A DNA stretch of 27,415 bases from JBDTCS01 sp039923455 (lineage in GTDB: Bacteria; Bacteroidota; Ignavibacteria; Palsa-1295), in assembly GCA_039923455.1 (NCBI GenBank), contig JBDTCS010000087.1, forward strand, positions 1 through 27,415, given 5' to 3'. The translations under genes and the position numbers were made by a program. Below the pieces are notes generated by a model that was not told where the DNA came from, made no database searches, and was given only the letters and a program-made list of their open reading frames with translations. Positions 23,927-27,415 of this stretch are shown here, piece after piece. Numbering within the stretch: position 1 is the stretch's first letter; every line of letters begins with the position of its first letter.

Positions 23927-26900
23927 CTAAGCGTTTGCGGCGAGCGTCTTCTGTACGATCTCCATCACTTCTCGTTTCGTCGCAGGCTTTGAGAGATAAT
24001 CATTACATCCTGCGTCCATGCATCGTTTGCGATCACCTAACATTGCAAAGGCGGTGAGCGCCACGATCGGAACATTTGGCGCAACCGAACCTGCGCGAAT
24101 TTCGGCTGTCACTGCAAGCCCATCTTTATCCGGGAGATTGACATCCATCAGGATGAGATCCGGCACTTCTACTGTCAGTTGTGCAATTGCTTCGGCAGCA
24201 TTCATCGCTCGGGAAACTTCGTACTCCGCCCGAAGATATACATCGAGCAGGCGCTGAGTTTCGAGATTATCTTCTACGACGAGTACACGCTTTCTGCCTG
24301 TGGTTGCCGTCGCGATTCTTTCCCCTTTCGGTTTCGAGAAAATCGGTGCCGCGAATTGCGCACGATTTATTTCGGTGCCTGGACGCAATAAAGGGAAGAG
24401 TATATTAAAAGTACTCCCTTCACCCGTTTTCGAATCGACAGAGATGGAGCCGCCCATCATAGTCACCAGCCGATTGCTGATCGCAAGTCCAAGGCCAGTG
24501 CCACCAAATTCTCTGGTTTGCCCCGAGTGCTCTTGTCTGAACTCTTCGAAAAGATGCGGTAGAAAGTCAGGATGAATTCCTATACCGGTGTCAATCACTT
24601 CTATGAGCGCTTGATCGTGGTCATTCCGAGAAAGTCGCACGGTAACAGAACCAGAGCGCGTGAACTTAATCGCATTGCTCACAATATTCATGATCACCTG
24701 TCCGATGCGCTGACGATCTGCACGGATGAAAAGTTTTTCTTGTGCTCGTGCCAGAATGAGTTCGAGTCCCTTTTGCTTCGCGATAAACTTCAGCGGCATC
24801 ATCGTGGATTCGATCTCAATCATTAGATCAACATTCTCCGCTTGGAGTTCAAGCCTACCTGCTTCAATCTTGGACAGATCAAGAATATCATTGATCAGAC
24901 TGAGCAATCGCTTTCCGGAAATATTGATCGATCGCAAAAACGATTGGTGCTGCTCGGAAACCTTATCGACCAATTCGCTCGAAAGAATATCCGAAAATCC
25001 AAGGATCGCCGTCATCGGTGTACGAATTTCATGCGACATATTCGCAAGAAAACTGGACTTCAGTCTGTTCGATTCGTTCGCTCTATCGCGCTCGATAGCA
25101 AGCGTGTCATTCAGTTCTTTGAGTGCGTGGCGTTGAGTTACCGTACCAGTGACCTCAGGGAATGTCACGATAACGCCGGTTACCTCTCCTTGCAGATCAT
25201 AGAGTGGGGCGGCACTCTCTAAAATCCATGTCAGGCTTCCATCGGGTCGCATCACTCCGATCTCCAAATTGGTCACCGGCTGCTTCTCACGTAGTACACG
25301 AACCGCCGGCAAATTTTGGATCGGCACCGGAGTACCATCATCCAGCACCGTTCGCCAAATATCGGAATCGTGTTGCAGCTTTGTTAATTCATCAATGGAA
25401 AGTCCAAGAATGCGCTCGGCGGCTTTGTTCGCACGAATGATGCGACCGGTGTTGTCCGAGATCAGAACCGCTTCACCCAACTCGTTAAACAGCTGTGTGA
25501 AGAGTCTGGAATCTTCGATCTGATGTTGTGCAGCCCGCAGTTCCGTCACATCGACAACCGTCCAGCGCCAATACCAATGCTTGAGTATCGGATCGAAGAT
25601 CGGGAGGGCATTCACGAGTCCAATCAGAATCTCTCCACTATCTTTGATGAACTCCAGTTCGACATTCGTGATTGGAGATTCAAGTCCACTGGTGCGGATT
25701 ACAGATTCGAAATAATCGTAGCTCGTCGCCGAGAGGACTTGACTAATGTTCTCGCCTGCAAACCGATCCTGCGAATCTGAACCGAGCCACTCGGCCATCC
25801 GATAGTTCATCTGCTCTATCGTGTTGTTCGGAAGCACAGAAAGATAACCGCATGGAGCATTGTTATAAAGATCGAGCAGAATCCGATTCGAGCGATCGAG
25901 CTCAGCTGCTTGCGTTACTCGGAGCGTTACATCCTCGATGATCAAACCAACTTCATCGCCCACCGGAAATGCGCGAAGATCAAATATCCTTCCCTTCCGC
26001 TCACCTATCGAATCGATTCTTCGCCGAACTTCTTGGTCCGTACTTTCGGCTGCACCGAGCAACTCGTTCAGCGCCTCTTCGTGGATTGGCAAAATGTTAA
26101 GCAAGTCCATTCCGATTACCGAGTCAGTAGAGAATGGATGCAGTATCGTTTCGCACATTCGATTGAAATATGTCACAGAGCGATCGCTATCGACAAGAAT
26201 TAGTGCGAGCGATAGATTTTCGGATAGCGTTCGAAATCGTTCCTCTCCTGCACGCAAGCGCTCCTCCGCTTCGACGTGCGAGGTTTTGTCCACGATCAGA
26301 ATTGCAAGTTCGCCTTCGATAGGAAATGCTCGAAGTCCGTATACACCGGAGATGCGCGCATCGGTATAAGCAAAGCGAGGCACCCAAAATGGCAGGCTAT
26401 CACGCAAGGCAGTTCGCAATTGCTCCACGGTTTCCATTGGGATTTCCGGGAAAATATCACAAGCGCGCTGACCTAAGGTTTCGAAGTGCTTCAGGCCCGT
26501 AATCTCCTCGGCACGTTTATTCCAGTAGGTGATCTTGAATTCCTGGTTCACTATGAGCAACGCCGTGCTCATGAAGTCCGATAGCTTCAGAAATCGCTCT
26601 TCGACAAGCGGTGAGGGCTTAGCACCTTCGTACGCGGTATCCCCATCACTAAAGAAGACACCGATCTCTTCGCCCATCGGTAAAATATTTAGATCAAGAC
26701 TTTTCGGCAGCGCGGGGTCGTTCGGAACAAAATTTTTGAACTGCTGATGTGTACCTGTCTCGAATGCGCGATTGAATCGTTCGACCATTTCCGGTTTCGA
26801 ACTCGGGTGCTTTCCAAGATTCACTCCTTGGTATCCTGCGAAGCCCGGTAAACGTGCAAGCGCAGCTTGACTAATATATTGCACAACGAGATCACGATTC

Positions 26901-27154
26901 ATGATCGCAAAATGAAGCCGCAATGCTTCCATGCGTTCGATGAATCCATCGCGAGTGAAATGATCTGATGAAATTCCAGTTTCAGATCTCAATGTGGAGT
27001 CCCCATCGGATTTTTTAATGCGCGTTTTGTGGACCATGGATTCAGATTCGTCAGATGCGCTAAGCTTCCTACTTCGAGTGCGACCTTTGGCCGGAGCAAG
27101 AATAGCATCCTGCGCAGCAAGCACAGACTTCGAACCCTTTGTGTTTCGGGTCAT
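23927..27154 (-). CDS. Soluble multi-PAS hybrid histidine kinase with C-terminal receiver
   Basis: 1075 residues with no clear membrane helix, so probably a cytoplasmic sensor. Residues 1-60 are basic, Ser/Lys-rich and likely disordered. About five PAS-like domains span 70-670, for example 187-295 (LIVNQEFKITYWNKRAEEIT), 304-412 (LVDSDRSVTYFN), 425-540 (GYLSVLPNNTIEQMNYRMAEW) and 553-670 (VLISDNTGRIIRANKAAERI). A short helix leads to HisKA with SHEIRTP (His708), then HATPase with NIVSNAIKF (N827), DTGIGI (855-860) and GGTGLGL (884-890). The receiver runs from 955 to 1070 with ED (961-962), phosphoacceptor Asp1004 (LMDVNLPDKDG), Thr1034 and Lys1056. No response regulator is adjacent. The gene lies upstream of the thiamine operon on the same strand, but the riboswitch makes separate control likely. 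Confidence 0.94.
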   Translation of the reverse strand: MTRNTKGSKSVLAAQDAILAPAKGRTRSRKLSASDESESMVHKTRIKKSDGDSTLRSETGISSDHFTRDGFIERMEALRLHFAIMNRDLVVQYISQAALARLPGFAGYQGVNLGKHPSSKPEMVERFNRAFETGTHQQFKNFVPNDPALPKSLDLNILPMGEEIGVFFSDGDTAYEGAKPSPLVEERFLKLSDFMSTALLIVNQEFKITYWNKRAEEITGLKHFETLGQRACDIFPEIPMETVEQLRTALRDSLPFWVPRFAYTDARISGVYGLRAFPIEGELAILIVDKTSHVEAEERLRAGEERFRTLSENLSLALILVDSDRSVTYFNRMCETILHPFSTDSVIGMDLLNILPIHEEALNELLGAAESTDQEVRRRIDSIGERKGRIFDLRAFPVGDEVGLIIEDVTLRVTQAAELDRSNRILLDLYNNAPCGYLSVLPNNTIEQMNYRMAEWLGSDSQDRFAGENISQVLSATSYDYFESVIRTSGLESPITNVELEFIKDSGEILIGLVNALPIFDPILKHWYWRWTVVDVTELRAAQHQIEDSRLFTQLFNELGEAVLISDNTGRIIRANKAAERILGLSIDELTKLQHDSDIWRTVLDDGTPVPIQNLPAVRVLREKQPVTNLEIGVMRPDGSLTWILESAAPLYDLQGEVTGVIVTFPEVTGTVTQRHALKELNDTLAIERDRANESNRLKSSFLANMSHEIRTPMTAILGFSDILSSELVDKVSEQHQSFLRSINISGKRLLSLINDILDLSKIEAGRLELQAENVDLMIEIESTMMPLKFIAKQKGLELILARAQEKLFIRADRQRIGQVIMNIVSNAIKFTRSGSVTVRLSRNDHDQALIEVIDTGIGIHPDFLPHLFEEFRQEHSGQTREFGGTGLGLAISNRLVTMMGGSISVDSKTGEGSTFNILFPLLRPGTEINRAQFAAPIFSKPKGERIATATTGRKRVLVVEDNLETQRLLDVYLRAEYEVSRAMNAAEAIAQLTVEVPDLILMDVNLPDKDGLAVTAEIRAGSVAPNVPIVALTAFAMLGDRKRCMDAGCNDYLSKPATKREVMEIVQKTLAANA

Positions 27155-27279
27155 GAGGGATTACTTTTGTTCTACTTTGCAAGAGCCAAACTGTGCCTCC
27201 CAATGTGGTAGCTGGGGACACCAAGAAGCGTACGAACTGCCAACACTTGCGCGATAGGAAAATTCCGTTCAAGGTTGCT

Positions 27280-27415
27280 TTAGCGAAAGGTAGGATGATC
27301 AGTTGGATTGATTATTACTCCATCCTCTATCGCCGCATTTACACGGCATGCGTTTCGGTATCCACAGGACTTACAGCTGGTGGTCACTTGATCTTTCCAA
27401 ACAAGCGGAAATGTC
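27280..27415 (-). CDS. C-terminal end of a protein with a Cys cluster, possibly a PD-(D/E)XK nuclease (AddB/RecB-like)
   Basis: The last 44 codons of a minus-strand gene that enters from the right edge and stops at TAA (27280-27282). The visible peptide contains SCKSCGYRNACRVN, a C-x2-C-x5-C cluster, about 30 residues from the end. In AddB, Cas4 and related PD-(D/E)XK nucleases, three clustered cysteines of this form near the C-terminus hold an Fe-S cluster with a fourth, distant Cys. The spacing and the aromatic residue after the second Cys fit that group, but the catalytic part is outside the window. Other zinc- or Fe-S-binding proteins are possible. The 125 bases between this stop and the kinase ATG hold no recognisable feature. 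Confidence 0.55.
   Translation of the reverse strand, partial: TFPLVWKDQVTTSCKSCGYRNACRVNAAIEDGVIINPTDHPTFR

Noticed and set aside
1..27415. tRNA, rRNA, 4.5S RNA, insertion sequences, prophage or defence islands
   Set aside because: I read both strands for tRNA T-loops, the SRP RNA core near ffh, transposase motifs and terminal repeats, and saw none that held up.

Overview
The window looks like a chromosomal backbone segment from the Bacteroidota/Chlorobiota side of the FCB group, plausibly a Kapabacteria- or Ignavibacteria-like lineage. Four things point there. Two large exported proteins end in type IX secretion (T9SS) type A sorting domains. A small membrane protein matches the Bacteroidota family DUF3098. 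Several genes are preceded by the Bacteroidota -7 promoter box TAnnTTTG. Clear Shine-Dalgarno sequences are almost absent. I place the organism by these features only; no rRNA gene is present to confirm it.

Layout. Positions 1-9960 are all on the minus strand. In transcription order they hold a lamin-tail-like T9SS protein, a YmdB-type phosphodiesterase, folD, a 14-repeat YCF48-type T9SS protein, nadK, folC and the 5' part of rho, which runs off the left edge. Positions 10265-12435 (plus) hold a two-gene LolCDE-type lipoprotein-release ABC transporter. Positions 12444-15567 (minus) hold a DUF3142 lipoprotein and a 777-residue exported protein of unknown function. A small DUF3098 gene (plus) is followed by a strong terminator. 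Positions 16206-18905 (minus) are the ffh-rpsP-rimM translation and targeting block, without the usual trmD and rplS after it.

Positions 19072-23843 (minus) are a thiamine salvage operon: a TPP riboswitch, then a TonB-dependent outer-membrane receptor, a thiamine pyrophosphokinase and a sodium:solute symporter-family permease. A coherent reading is that thiamine crosses the outer membrane through the receptor and the inner membrane through the symporter, and is then pyrophosphorylated to TPP, which shuts the operon off through the riboswitch. Upstream is a soluble multi-PAS hybrid histidine kinase. At the right edge is the C-terminal end of a protein with a cysteine cluster like that of AddB/RecB-type nucleases.

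Most of the window is housekeeping. The parts most worth a second look are the symporter as a candidate thiamine permease under riboswitch control, the uncharacterised DUF3142/777-residue pair, the Lol permease with an inserted pair of membrane helices, and a degenerate 9-bp tandem repeat overlapping the 3' end of the symporter gene.
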